A DNA stretch of 6,262 nt from Rhizobium sp. Q54 (GCA_945901195.1 CAMDKB010000277.1:1-6262), one strand, 5' to 3'; counted from the stretch's first letter, positions 1 through 6,028 are shown. Notes: generated by a model not told the origin, from the letters alone. A program made the numbers and translations.

Positions 1-251
1 GGAATCGTAATTTCAACGCGGTATTCATTGACCGCAGAGCCACGCTCCCGGACATCGTCAATCAGCGCAAGCACCGGCGAGCCGAAGGTCAGCAATTCCG
101 AGATTTTGCTACGCTTGATCTGGGCCTGACTCGTCTCGAAGAAATCTTCCGCAGCAGCATTGGCGCTTGTGATCTGACCGTCGGCGCCAATTGTGAGCAA
201 TGGCAAAGGCAGGCTGTTCAGAATCTGGTTCGACGTGATCGTACCGGTCAT
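1..251 (-). CDS. ntrB: Nitrogen regulation sensor histidine kinase NtrB (GlnL), N-terminal part only
   Basis: The first 83 codons are present and the gene runs off the left edge of the window. It begins MTGTITSNQILNSLPLPLL and continues with a PAS-type sensory fold. Within that fold the stretch INPLV-like in the family appears here as LTIGADGQITSANAAAEDFF (residues about 19-38), followed by an SxxQI/LL segment that matches NtrB PAS domains. NtrB proteins are cytoplasmic kinases that phosphorylate or dephosphorylate NtrC under control of PII proteins, setting expression of nitrogen-assimilation genes. The histidine kinase domains lie outside the window, so activity cannot be judged. The ATG is 2 nt after the dusB stop codon, which implies one mRNA and translational coupling. 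The dusB(nifR3)-ntrB-ntrC order is classic in alphaproteobacteria, and the identification rests on that order as much as on the PAS sequence. Confidence 0.85.
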   Translation of the reverse strand, partial: MTGTITSNQILNSLPLPLLTIGADGQITSANAAAEDFFETSQAQIKRSKISELLTFGSPVLALIDDVRERGSAVNEYRVEITI

Positions 252-253
252 GG

Positions 254-1276
254 TCAGGCCGCCTTGTCACAAGCAGGGTCAAGAAAGATCGAGGCGAGCA
301 GAGAACGGACTTCATTGATCGATTCACTGGTCACGATCAGCGCCCGCCTGGTATCTGTGGCAGCGGCTGCGCCAAGTGCATGATCCGCGTAAGCCGCCAG
401 ATGTTTGCGCGCATGCCGGACACCTGCCTTGGCACCCATACTGGCCACAAGGCTTTCAAAATGGTCCTGCGCCGCTTGTCGACGCGCTTCAACCGGCGGC
501 TCCACAAAGTCTTCCCCTTCGAGGCCGCGCGCGATCGCCCCGATCAACCAGGGGCGGCCGACGGCAGCCCGGCCCAGCATGACCGCATCAGCGCCCGAAG
601 CGGCAAGCATCGACCGCGCATCTTCCAGATCCGTTCCGTCGCCGTTGGCGACCAGCGGGATTGAAATGGCTTGCCGCACCGCGCGGATCGCCCGCCAGTC
701 GGCCTTGCCAGTATAAAATTGAACCCTCGTCCGGCCATGGACCGTGACCAGAGCTATACCCGCAGCTTCCGCCCGGTGGGCCAATTCGGGCGCATTAAGG
801 GACTTGTCATCCCATCCAAGCCGCATTTTCAGCGTGACGGGAACCTTGACCGCCGCCACCGTTGCCTCGATCAGGCTGGTGGCATGATCAAGATCACGCA
901 TCAGCGCGGACCCGGACAAGCGCCCGTTCACCCGTTTGGAAGGACATCCCATATTGATATCAACGACATCAGCACCTGCTGCCTCTACCAGCCGGGCTGC
1001 TTCGGCCATCATGACGGGATCACAACCGGCGATTTGAACCACGTGGGGGAAAATGCCCTGCCCTTCGGCCCGGACAAGCGCCTCGTGCCGCCTGTTCACA
1101 TACTCACTGGAGACAACCATTTCCGAAACGACCAGAGGCGCGCCAAACCGATGCGCTGCCCGCCGCATGCCAATATCCGTAATTCCAGACATAGGCGCGA
1201 GGATCGCTCTGCCCTCAAGTCGGAGCGGCCCGACCTGGATGGTATTTTTGCCTATTTTTTCCGCAATTATATCCAT
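254..1276 (-). CDS. dusB: tRNA-dihydrouridine synthase DusB (NifR3 family)
   Basis: The gene encodes 340 residues, the usual length for DusB. The enzyme is an FMN- and NADPH-dependent cytoplasmic reductase that converts specific uridines of tRNA to dihydrouridine. Visible motifs are the N-terminal FMN-binding strand LAPMSGITD (residues 26-34), the INMGCPSKRV catalytic loop with the proton-donor cysteine C111, LKMRLGW with K150, VHGRTR with H180, VANGD (209-213) and MLGRAAVGRPW (233-243) for phosphate binding of FMN. A helical C-terminal domain follows. No key residue is missing. The first 12 codons are AT-rich and there is no good Shine-Dalgarno sequence. ATG at 1276 is chosen because the family similarity starts at about residue 13 and no other start codon precedes it closely. 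The gene is first in a leftward unit with ntrB and is divergent from ispDF. Confidence 0.96.
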   Translation of the reverse strand: MDIIAEKIGKNTIQVGPLRLEGRAILAPMSGITDIGMRRAAHRFGAPLVVSEMVVSSEYVNRRHEALVRAEGQGIFPHVVQIAGCDPVMMAEAARLVEAAGADVVDINMGCPSKRVNGRLSGSALMRDLDHATSLIEATVAAVKVPVTLKMRLGWDDKSLNAPELAHRAEAAGIALVTVHGRTRVQFYTGKADWRAIRAVRQAISIPLVANGDGTDLEDARSMLAASGADAVMLGRAAVGRPWLIGAIARGLEGEDFVEPPVEARRQAAQDHFESLVASMGAKAGVRHARKHLAAYADHALGAAAATDTRRALIVTSESINEVRSLLASIFLDPACDKAA

Positions 1277-1310
1277 GCCTATATTATAGACGGCTTCTCG
1301 AGAATTTAAA
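1277..1310 (-). promoter_or_regulatory. Candidate dusB-ntrB promoter with leaderless geometry
   Basis: On the minus strand a perfect TATAAT lies at 1288-1283, followed by only ATAGGC before the dusB ATG. A start of transcription 7 nt beyond the -10 box would fall on the A of the ATG. The -35 match is weak: TTTAAA at 1310-1305 with a 16-nt spacer. The -10 is seen directly; its use as a promoter is inferred. Confidence 0.45.
1295..1304. repeat. Perfect 10-bp palindrome in the dusB/ispDF divergent region
   Basis: TTCTCGAGAA reads the same on both strands. It lies between the candidate -35 and -10 elements of dusB and about 90 nt upstream of the ispDF start, a position where a dimeric regulator could affect both directions. 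The rest of the 116-nt intergenic region is AT-rich; TATAGT at 1326-1331 is a possible -10 for ispDF, but no convincing -35 accompanies it. A 10-bp palindrome can arise by chance, so function is unproven. Confidence 0.25.
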
Positions 1311-1392
1311 ATGAGAAAAAGCGTTTATAGTCAAAACAGAATCGAACCTGCCCTTCCAAGTGCGAAACGCGTCCCATTTTCCCGGAAAAGCA

Positions 1393-2607
1393 ATGACAGC
1401 TCAAAATCATGATGGCGACACCGCTATACTGATCGTAGCCGCCGGGCGGGGGTTGCGCGCGGGAGGCGGCATTCCCAAACAATATCAAAAGCTGGCCGGC
1501 AAACCCGTCCTCACTCATGCAATCGACCGATTTGCGGCTGCACTTCCCGGCGCCCCGATCCAGATCGTGATTCATCCAGACGATATTCGATTGTTTGAAG
1601 ACGCCAGACAAGCAAGCCTGCATGGCGACAATTTGCTTCCCCCGGTGTTCGGTGGGAGTACACGTCAAGCCAGCGTCAACACCGGTCTTAAAGTAATAAA
1701 TCAGATTATTTTGAATATAAAATTTGTTTTAATTCATGATGTTGTTAGAATTTTATTATCTAAAACATTAATTCAAGATGGACTGGCTCATGCCCGCGAA
1801 TTCGGCGCAGCCGTGCCAGCACTCGCCGTCGCGGATTCTCTCCGTCGTAATACAGCAGACGGGTTTTCCGAGCCGGTCGAGCGTTCCGGGTTGCTGGCCG
1901 TTCAAACTCCACAATGCTTCAGCTTTGATTTGATCTGCGAGGCGCATGAGCGCACTGTTAAGGCTGGACTAACGGATTTCTCCGACGACGCGTCGCTGAT
2001 CGAATGGTCTGGTATTCGCGTCAAGACTTTCCCCGGCGAAGCCGCCAATTTCAAACTGACCACACCCGAGGATTTCGTGACCGCTGAAGCCCTGCTCTTT
2101 GCCAGTCTCGCCGATATCCGGACCGGCTATGGCTATGATGTTCACGCTTTCTGTCCCGGCGATCACCTGTGGCTGGGCGGCGTCAAAACCCCCCATAGTC
2201 GCGGCCTTGATGGCCATTCAGACGCTGATGTCGGTCTGCATGCTCTTACCGACGCTATTCTTGGCGCAATCGCCGATGGCGACATCGGCATGCACTTTCC
2301 GCCATCGGACGCGCAATGGCGCGGCGCGCCGTCCCGCATATTCCTGCAGGAAGCGGTCCGGCGGGTGCGCGCGCTTGGCGGTATGATTGCGCATCTGGAC
2401 CTGACTATCGTTTGCGAGGAACCAAAAGTCGGCCCGCACAGGGAAGCGATCAGGGCATCCATCGCGGAAATTGCAGGTCTGGATTTGAACCGGGTTGCTG
2501 TAAAGGCAACGACATCTGAAAAGCTTGGCTTTACCGGCCGGCGCGAAGGCATCGCCGCCAATGCCCTTGCAACCGTCCGTTTGCCCCTGCAATCGCCCGA
2601 GGTCTGA
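1393..2607 (+). CDS. ispDF: Bifunctional IspD/IspF enzyme of the MEP isoprenoid pathway
   Basis: The 404-residue fusion joins two non-consecutive enzymes of the MEP pathway in the cytoplasm. The N-terminal half (residues about 10-235) is 2-C-methyl-D-erythritol 4-phosphate cytidylyltransferase (IspD): AAGRGLRAGGG-PKQY (16-31, with R22 and K29), GGSTRQASV, HDxxR (115-119), AVADSLRR and KLTTPEDF. The C-terminal half (from about residue 242) is 2-C-methyl-D-erythritol 2,4-cyclodiphosphate synthase (IspF): YDVHAF supplies metal ligands D249 and H251, SDADVGLHALTD supplies H283, and TTSEKLGFTGR closes the active site. The 34-residue spacing from D249 to H283 matches E. coli IspF. ATG at 1393 is preferred over an upstream in-frame GTG at 1360 because GGA (1384-1386) lies 6 nt before it and the GTG has no ribosome binding site. 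The IspD half contains an odd AT-rich block, described separately. cinA follows after 1 nt. Confidence 0.96.
   Translation: MTAQNHDGDTAILIVAAGRGLRAGGGIPKQYQKLAGKPVLTHAIDRFAAALPGAPIQIVIHPDDIRLFEDARQASLHGDNLLPPVFGGSTRQASVNTGLKVINQIILNIKFVLIHDVVRILLSKTLIQDGLAHAREFGAAVPALAVADSLRRNTADGFSEPVERSGLLAVQTPQCFSFDLICEAHERTVKAGLTDFSDDASLIEWSGIRVKTFPGEAANFKLTTPEDFVTAEALLFASLADIRTGYGYDVHAFCPGDHLWLGGVKTPHSRGLDGHSDADVGLHALTDAILGAIADGDIGMHFPPSDAQWRGAPSRIFLQEAVRRVRALGGMIAHLDLTIVCEEPKVGPHREAIRASIAEIAGLDLNRVAVKATTSEKLGFTGRREGIAANALATVRLPLQSPEV
1687..1782 (+). other. AT-rich codon block inside the IspD half of ispDF
   Basis: Codons 99-130 contain 17 G or C in 96 nt (about 18%), and 30 of 32 third positions are A or T, with TTA, ATA, AGA and AAT codons seldom used elsewhere in this window. 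The sequence before 1687 and after 1782 returns at once to GC-rich usage. The reading frame and IspD homology continue through it (LKV...FVLIHDVVR...), so it is coding sequence and not an intron or insertion. The length matches that expected between GGxTRQ..V and GAAVPAL in IspD. The cause is not visible. Confidence 0.85.
2599..2602 (+). promoter_or_regulatory. Ribosome binding site of cinA within the end of ispDF
   Basis: GAGG lies 6 nt before the ATG at 2609 and inside the last codons of ispDF. It decides the cinA start: the same frame is open from 2525, but the upstream ATG there has no such site and would overlap the conserved IspF C-terminus. Confidence 0.7.
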
Positions 2608-2608
2608 A

Positions 2609-3124
2609 ATGTCAGAGAAACCCCTCAATCTGCCGACTGCCGAAGCCCTGCAGATCCGTGCTGCCAACTTGCTTGAGCGTTACCGCAATGCGGGGCTGAT
2701 GATCGTAACGGCTGAATCCTGCACGGGAGGCCTGGTCGCTGGCCTGCTGACTGAAATTCCCGGTTCTTCAAGTGTAGTCGAGCGCGGGTTCGTCACGTAT
2801 TCAAACGAGGCCAAGAACGAATGCATTGGCGTCCCCATGGACCTCATCATCGCCCACGGCGCGGTGAGCGCCCAGGTAGCGGCGGCCATGGCGGAAGGCG
2901 CATTGAGGCATTCGCACGCACACATCTCGGTAGCGATTACCGGCGTCGCCGGCCCCGGCGGTGGTTCCCCGGAAAAGCCCGTGGGGCTCGTGCAGTTTGC
3001 GACCGCCAAAAAAGGTGGACAGACGATCAACAGAGAAATGCGCTATGGCGACCCTGGCCGTGGAGCGATCCGGCAATTGGCAGTGGCAACAGCCCTCGAT
3101 CTGTTGGAAAGCTGGGTAGAGTGA
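2609..3124 (+). CDS. cinA: CinA C-terminal domain protein, nicotinamide-nucleotide amidohydrolase (PncC type)
   Basis: The 171-residue protein is the stand-alone CinA C-terminal domain without the N-terminal molybdopterin-binding-like part of full CinA. Family members (E. coli PncC/YgaD) deamidate nicotinamide mononucleotide to nicotinate mononucleotide in pyridine-nucleotide recycling. Seen in the sequence are VTAESCTGGLVAG (33-45) with the candidate nucleophile S37, GFVTYSNEAK (60-69) with K69, and AITGVAGPGGG (109-119) with T111, the residues expected for the Ser-Lys type active site. PVGLVQFA follows and a helix closes the fold. The gene starts 1 nt after the ispDF stop and is probably translationally coupled to it. 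It ends only 12 nt before the stop of the convergent gene, with no room for a separate terminator. Catalytic activity is inferred from the family; competence functions suggested by the name cinA are not implied. Confidence 0.93.
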   Translation: MSEKPLNLPTAEALQIRAANLLERYRNAGLMIVTAESCTGGLVAGLLTEIPGSSSVVERGFVTYSNEAKNECIGVPMDLIIAHGAVSAQVAAAMAEGALRHSHAHISVAITGVAGPGGGSPEKPVGLVQFATAKKGGQTINREMRYGDPGRGAIRQLAVATALDLLESWVE

Positions 3125-3136
3125 AATTCACCCGGC

Positions 3137-4234
3137 CTATTTCGCGTCGATTACAGACTTGACGATCCAGAGCACATCCTGCGGCGCGCCGTTCAGCTGG
3201 GCGACAAAATCCTGCAATTGCGCGCCGGTAACCGGATTGACAGTGATCCGCTCTTTGACTGCCTCTTCGCGAACCACTTCGTCATCCCACATGGCCGTGA
3301 AGGCCCGGCGAAGGATTTCTATCGATTCCGGTGGAACATCCTGCGGCGCCATCATGGCCTGCCCCAGAAAAGAATCCGAAGCGAGGAACACCATGACCCG
3401 CTTGCCGGTATCTGTGCGCGGCACGAGATGAGCAAGTGGAACGCGGGGAAATTTATCGTCAGCATTGCGGGCAAACTGTACGAGCACCCGGATTTTCACT
3501 TCCTCGAACCAGGCGGGAACACGCAAACGCAGGGATTCTAGCGTCGAACCACAATGCCCGTCGACCTTGCGCCCTTCCATGCCCTTGAGGATGGCGTCGA
3601 CGTTTTCAAAGCCGGGCACAGGCGTAAATCGCGTTGCGGTCAGGTCGTTGAGTAACTTGGCATAGACGGCTGAACGCGTGCCCGGCTGCGTTATTCCGAT
3701 CCGTACCTCCTTGCGCCTGACATCATCCAGACTTTCTATGCCGCTCTCGCTTGAAACGATGCAGACGATATTGTCCTGCGATTTGGCGCCGATCCAGTTG
3801 AGACGGCGCACATCGAAGGGCGGCTTGGAGAAATCCAGAATAGGCGCCCAGATCGCCCTTCCGCCGATGATGCCAACCACGGTTCCATCGCGAGGCGCTT
3901 CAGCCGCGACGAAATTGGCCGCCGAATTTCCACCTTGCCCTGGCTTGAAATTCAGAACGACCTGCGGCTGGCCGGGAATGAACCGGCTGAGATGCCGGGC
4001 ATAAAACTGTGCCGCCGACGCGGCTGGAACGCCCTCGCCACTGCCCACCACAATGGTGAGAGTCTTGTCCGCATAAAAGTCTTGTGCGGCGGCAGGTAAT
4101 GTCTGCAGTGACAAGGAGCCAAATAGGACAGCGACCAACGCCTTGCGGCTGATCCTCGAGATCGCTCCGCAAGTCCTGTCACGCTGGACAATGGCGGGGG
4201 CGCTTTTTCTTGTCGGCAGGTTAGCCATTTGCAT
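3137..4234 (-). CDS. Periplasmic tricarboxylate-transporter (Bug/TctC)-like substrate-binding protein, copy 1
   Basis: This is an exported solute-binding protein of the tripartite tricarboxylate transporter receptor superfamily. From the preferred start it has 365 residues. A basic n-region (RISRK, residues about 27-31) precedes a hydrophobic core ending LPAAAQ, with likely cleavage before QDFYADKTL (about residue 51). Family features are KTLTIVVG, the region ARHLSRFIPGQP, the PGQGGNSAANFVA loop, the DGTVVGIIGG strand and the SLDDVR helix. The glycine-rich loop that normally reads close to GGGYD is changed to GSGEGVPAAS. Cysteines are at residues 158 and 228. The start at 4234 is chosen for GGAGG (4249-4245) 10 nt upstream; the frame stays open to an ATG at 4348, and 4228 is another candidate. 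No transporter membrane genes are nearby, so the ligand is unknown. It is downstream of a paralogue and convergent with cinA. Confidence 0.8.
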   Translation of the reverse strand: MQMANLPTRKSAPAIVQRDRTCGAISRISRKALVAVLFGSLSLQTLPAAAQDFYADKTLTIVVGSGEGVPAASAAQFYARHLSRFIPGQPQVVLNFKPGQGGNSAANFVAAEAPRDGTVVGIIGGRAIWAPILDFSKPPFDVRRLNWIGAKSQDNIVCIVSSESGIESLDDVRRKEVRIGITQPGTRSAVYAKLLNDLTATRFTPVPGFENVDAILKGMEGRKVDGHCGSTLESLRLRVPAWFEEVKIRVLVQFARNADDKFPRVPLAHLVPRTDTGKRVMVFLASDSFLGQAMMAPQDVPPESIEILRRAFTAMWDDEVVREEAVKERITVNPVTGAQLQDFVAQLNGAPQDVLWIVKSVIDAK

Positions 4235-4244
4235 GGACAACTTG

Positions 4245-4249
4245 CCTCC
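4245..4249 (-). promoter_or_regulatory. Ribosome binding site choosing the start of binding protein copy 1
   Basis: GGAGG on the minus strand is the only strong Shine-Dalgarno match among the in-frame candidate starts. It is 10 nt before ATG 4234 and 4 nt before a TTG at 4240, so a TTG start cannot be excluded. The upstream ATGs at 4348, 4291 and 4276 lack comparable sites. Confidence 0.5.
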
Positions 4250-4316
4250 ACTTGGCGGGTTGACGGCAACGACCATAGATTGTCCGCTCATTCTGGAATT
4301 GAGAAGAGCGAAACAA

Positions 4317-4325
4317 GATATAACA
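4317..4325 (-). promoter_or_regulatory. Possible extended -10 promoter for binding protein copy 1
   Basis: On the minus strand TGTTATATC resembles an extended -10 element (TGnTATAAT) at 4325-4317, in the 160-nt gap between the two binding-protein genes. Transcription from it would start near 4310, downstream of the ATG at 4348, which fits the downstream start chosen for the gene. No clear -35 is seen. The remaining gap holds no other recognisable feature. Confidence 0.25.
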
Positions 4326-4394
4326 GACCCTGACGGTGTTGTGAGCATCTAAATAGCTATCAGACCGATCAAATTGTGAGCTTGACACCCCAAT

Positions 4395-5516
4395 TCAAGG
4401 CGCTGCGTTCAAATGCCTGATCAAATCCAGCGCGGCCCCGGGAGTCTGTGCCAGCATCGCCGCCCCCGCCTCTATACGTGCCGTGCTGACAGTATCGACA
4501 TCCAGATTCCGGCGTTGTGCTTCGCGCAGATAGGTCTTGTCCATCTGCATGGCTTCAAAAGCGGCCCGCAGGATTTTCAACCGATCCGGCGAAATGGCGG
4601 CTGGCGCAGTCAGAGCCCAAGCCATGGCGCCCTCCTGCGCGAAAAAATCCAGCGCCGCAATCAGGTTGGCGTCGGCCCCCTGCTCGCGCGCCAAATCCTG
4701 TGCGCGCGGGACGGCGCGGAGCGTTTCCAGCCAATCCGGTGAAAGCCTCAAAACGGGTTTAAGTCTGCCACTGGCCATCCAGCCGGGCAGCCCGGCCTTG
4801 TAGGTTTCCAGAGACATGCCACAGACGCCCGATATTTCGCCCCGCCGCATGGCCAGCAGAATTTCGTTATTATCCTTGTAGCCGCTGACAATTCTGATCG
4901 GCGCGTCCGTGAGCTGCTTCAGCAGCAAGACGTGCGTATGCTGACGCCTTCCCGGCGCGCTGGTCCCAAAAGCCAGCTCCCTGCTTTTAAGATCGTCCAG
5001 GGTCTCCGCTCCGGCCTGGCCGTCAATCACACATACGTATTCGTCCGGACTTCGTCCGCCGACAAAGGCAAAGGAATGAAGCCGATAACCGGGATCATGT
5101 TCGCCGATCAGCGGAGCCAACAGCGCTGCACTGGCGACGACGCCCAGCACGCTCCCGTCGCGGGCCGCCTCGCGGGCGAGATGAGCCGCAGCCCTGATAC
5201 TGCCTGCACCGGGCATGAAGCGGAGCGAGACGGACGGTTTTCCCGGCAGAAATTGGCCTATATGGCGGGCGAACAGGCGTGCAGTCTGGTCGTATCCCGG
5301 TTGCGGCTGCAAACGTGCCGCAGCGCCGCGTCCAGAAACGCCCCCGCGTTCGTCGCCACCGCCAGCTGCAAACCCGCTGATTATTGTGAGAGAAGACGGA
5401 AATTCAGCCAGTTCAGCAGCATCAGCCGTGCTCGAAAAAGCCAGACACAACATCGGCAAAAGCCAGGCGCACCACCGGCGGCGCTCCCGCCCGTCAGCCC
5501 GCCGTGCCCCTGTCAT
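4395..5516 (-). CDS. Periplasmic tricarboxylate-transporter (Bug/TctC)-like substrate-binding protein, copy 2
   Basis: The 373-residue protein is a paralogue of the gene downstream. An arginine-rich n-region (RERRRW) and a hydrophobic core (WLLPMLCLAFSS) form a signal peptide ending near ADAAEL (about residue 34); no lipobox is seen. Family motifs are SLTIISGFAAGGG (42-54), YDQTARLFARHIGQFLPGKP (75-94), MPGAGSIRAAAHLA (101-114), DGSVLGVVAS and ETLDDLKS. A 20-residue segment (55-74), rich in Gly, Ala, Arg and Pro, splits the usual GGG-YDxxAR loop. Cysteines 162 and 232 match the pair in copy 1. Members bind small organic acids or related solutes in the periplasm, but specificity cannot be read here. 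ATG at 5516 overlaps the ratA stop as ATGA, so the gene is probably translated from the ratA message. There is no independent strong ribosome binding site and no partner membrane gene in the window. Confidence 0.82.
   Translation of the reverse strand: MTGARRADGRERRRWCAWLLPMLCLAFSSTADAAELAEFPSSLTIISGFAAGGGDERGGVSGRGAAARLQPQPGYDQTARLFARHIGQFLPGKPSVSLRFMPGAGSIRAAAHLAREAARDGSVLGVVASAALLAPLIGEHDPGYRLHSFAFVGGRSPDEYVCVIDGQAGAETLDDLKSRELAFGTSAPGRRQHTHVLLLKQLTDAPIRIVSGYKDNNEILLAMRRGEISGVCGMSLETYKAGLPGWMASGRLKPVLRLSPDWLETLRAVPRAQDLAREQGADANLIAALDFFAQEGAMAWALTAPAAISPDRLKILRAAFEAMQMDKTYLREAQRRNLDVDTVSTARIEAGAAMLAQTPGAALDLIRHLNAAP
5306..5373 (-). repeat. Direct repeat of 9 bp flanking an inserted loop in binding protein copy 2
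   Basis: GTTTGCAGC on the minus strand occurs at 5373-5365 (codons for FAA) and again at 5314-5306, 59 nt apart and in a different reading frame. The interval holds most of the 20-residue insertion that interrupts the glycine-rich loop. The arrangement could reflect slippage-type duplication or mere coincidence. Confidence 0.4.
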
Positions 5517-6010
5517 ACGGCTGTACGGGAGCCTTGAGTCTCCCGATTGCGGCCATAGAGTTGATCGGCTCGCCGCTCAAAGGCTTCTGCAAATTTACGG
5601 AACGCCGCGTCAAACAGGCCACCCATCAGAATACCCAGCATCCGGCTCTTGAATTCATAGTCGATGAAAAAATCGATACGCGAGCGCGGGCCGGTTTCAG
5701 GCACGGCCTCTTCAGAGAAGGTCCAGCGGTTCTCCAGGTGTTTGAACGGCCCGTCGATATATTCGACAAGGATCACCAGCCCCGGCTTGTCCAATGTGAC
5801 CCGGCTCGTGAAGGTTTCACGTATGGCCTTGTAGCCGACTGACATGTCCGCGACGATGACCTCGCGTCCCTGTGCATCGCTGCTGCGTCGGCGAACAATC
5901 AGCCCCGTGCACAGGGGCAGGAATTGTGGATATTTTTCGACATCCACCACCAGCTCGAACATATCGGCTGCACTGTGGGCGACGCGTCGTGAGGTGCGAA
6001 AAGTCGGCAT
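5513..6010 (-). CDS. ratA: RatA/COQ10-like START (SRPBCC) family protein
   Basis: The 165-residue protein is a single polyketide-cyclase/START-like domain. Characteristic are the N-terminal MPTFRTSRRVAHSAADMFELV with VEKYPQFLPLC (24-34), VGYKAIRETFTSRV (58-71), VEYIDGPFKHLENRWTF (82-98) and the long C-terminal helix FDAAFRKFAEAFERRADQLYG (133-153). Homologues include yeast and bacterial Coq10, which bind ubiquinone and support respiration, and E. coli RatA, described as a ribosome-association toxin. In alphaproteobacteria without a paired RatB gene the Coq10-like role seems more likely, but this is inference. The start at 6010 has AGG 5 nt upstream. Its stop overlaps the next gene as ATGA. 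In related bacteria lipA is often adjacent upstream; it is absent here. Confidence 0.9.
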   Translation of the reverse strand: MPTFRTSRRVAHSAADMFELVVDVEKYPQFLPLCTGLIVRRRSSDAQGREVIVADMSVGYKAIRETFTSRVTLDKPGLVILVEYIDGPFKHLENRWTFSEEAVPETGPRSRIDFFIDYEFKSRMLGILMGGLFDAAFRKFAEAFERRADQLYGRNRETQGSRTAV

Positions 6011-6028
6011 CTTGCCTGCTTCGATTCA

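Noticed and set aside
109..327. Minus-strand open frame of 72 codons spanning the dusB-ntrB junction
   Set aside because: It is out of frame with both dusB and ntrB, which are each supported by conserved motifs.
671..1309. Plus-strand open frame of 212 codons opposite dusB
   Set aside because: It lies antisense to the strongly supported dusB, has no family motifs and reflects GC-rich codon bias on the other strand.
1360..1392. GTG start for ispDF adding 11 residues
   Set aside because: No ribosome binding site precedes the GTG, whereas ATG 1393 has a suitably spaced GGA and fits the usual IspDF N-terminus.
1687..1782. Interpretation of the AT-rich block as an inserted mobile or intronic sequence
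   Set aside because: The encoded residues align with IspD without a change in length and keep the HDxxR motif, so the block replaces native codons and is not an addition.
2163..2667. Minus-strand open frames opposite the IspF half
   Set aside because: They are antisense shadows of ispDF, which has all IspF metal ligands; the frames have compositions rich in Arg, Ser and Ala and no recognisable domain.
3125..3136. Terminator between convergent cinA and binding protein copy 1
   Set aside because: The 12-nt gap has no hairpin or T-run, and no convincing stem-loop was found in the flanking codons.
5437..5460. Lipoprotein signal in binding protein copy 2 because of the Cys in PMLCLAFSS
   Set aside because: The residues before the cysteine do not form a lipobox, and the hydrophobic core continues past it to an ADAA cleavage site.
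4932..5537. Plus-strand open frame of 201 codons opposite binding protein copy 2
   Set aside because: Antisense to a gene with signal peptide and family motifs; no motif of its own.
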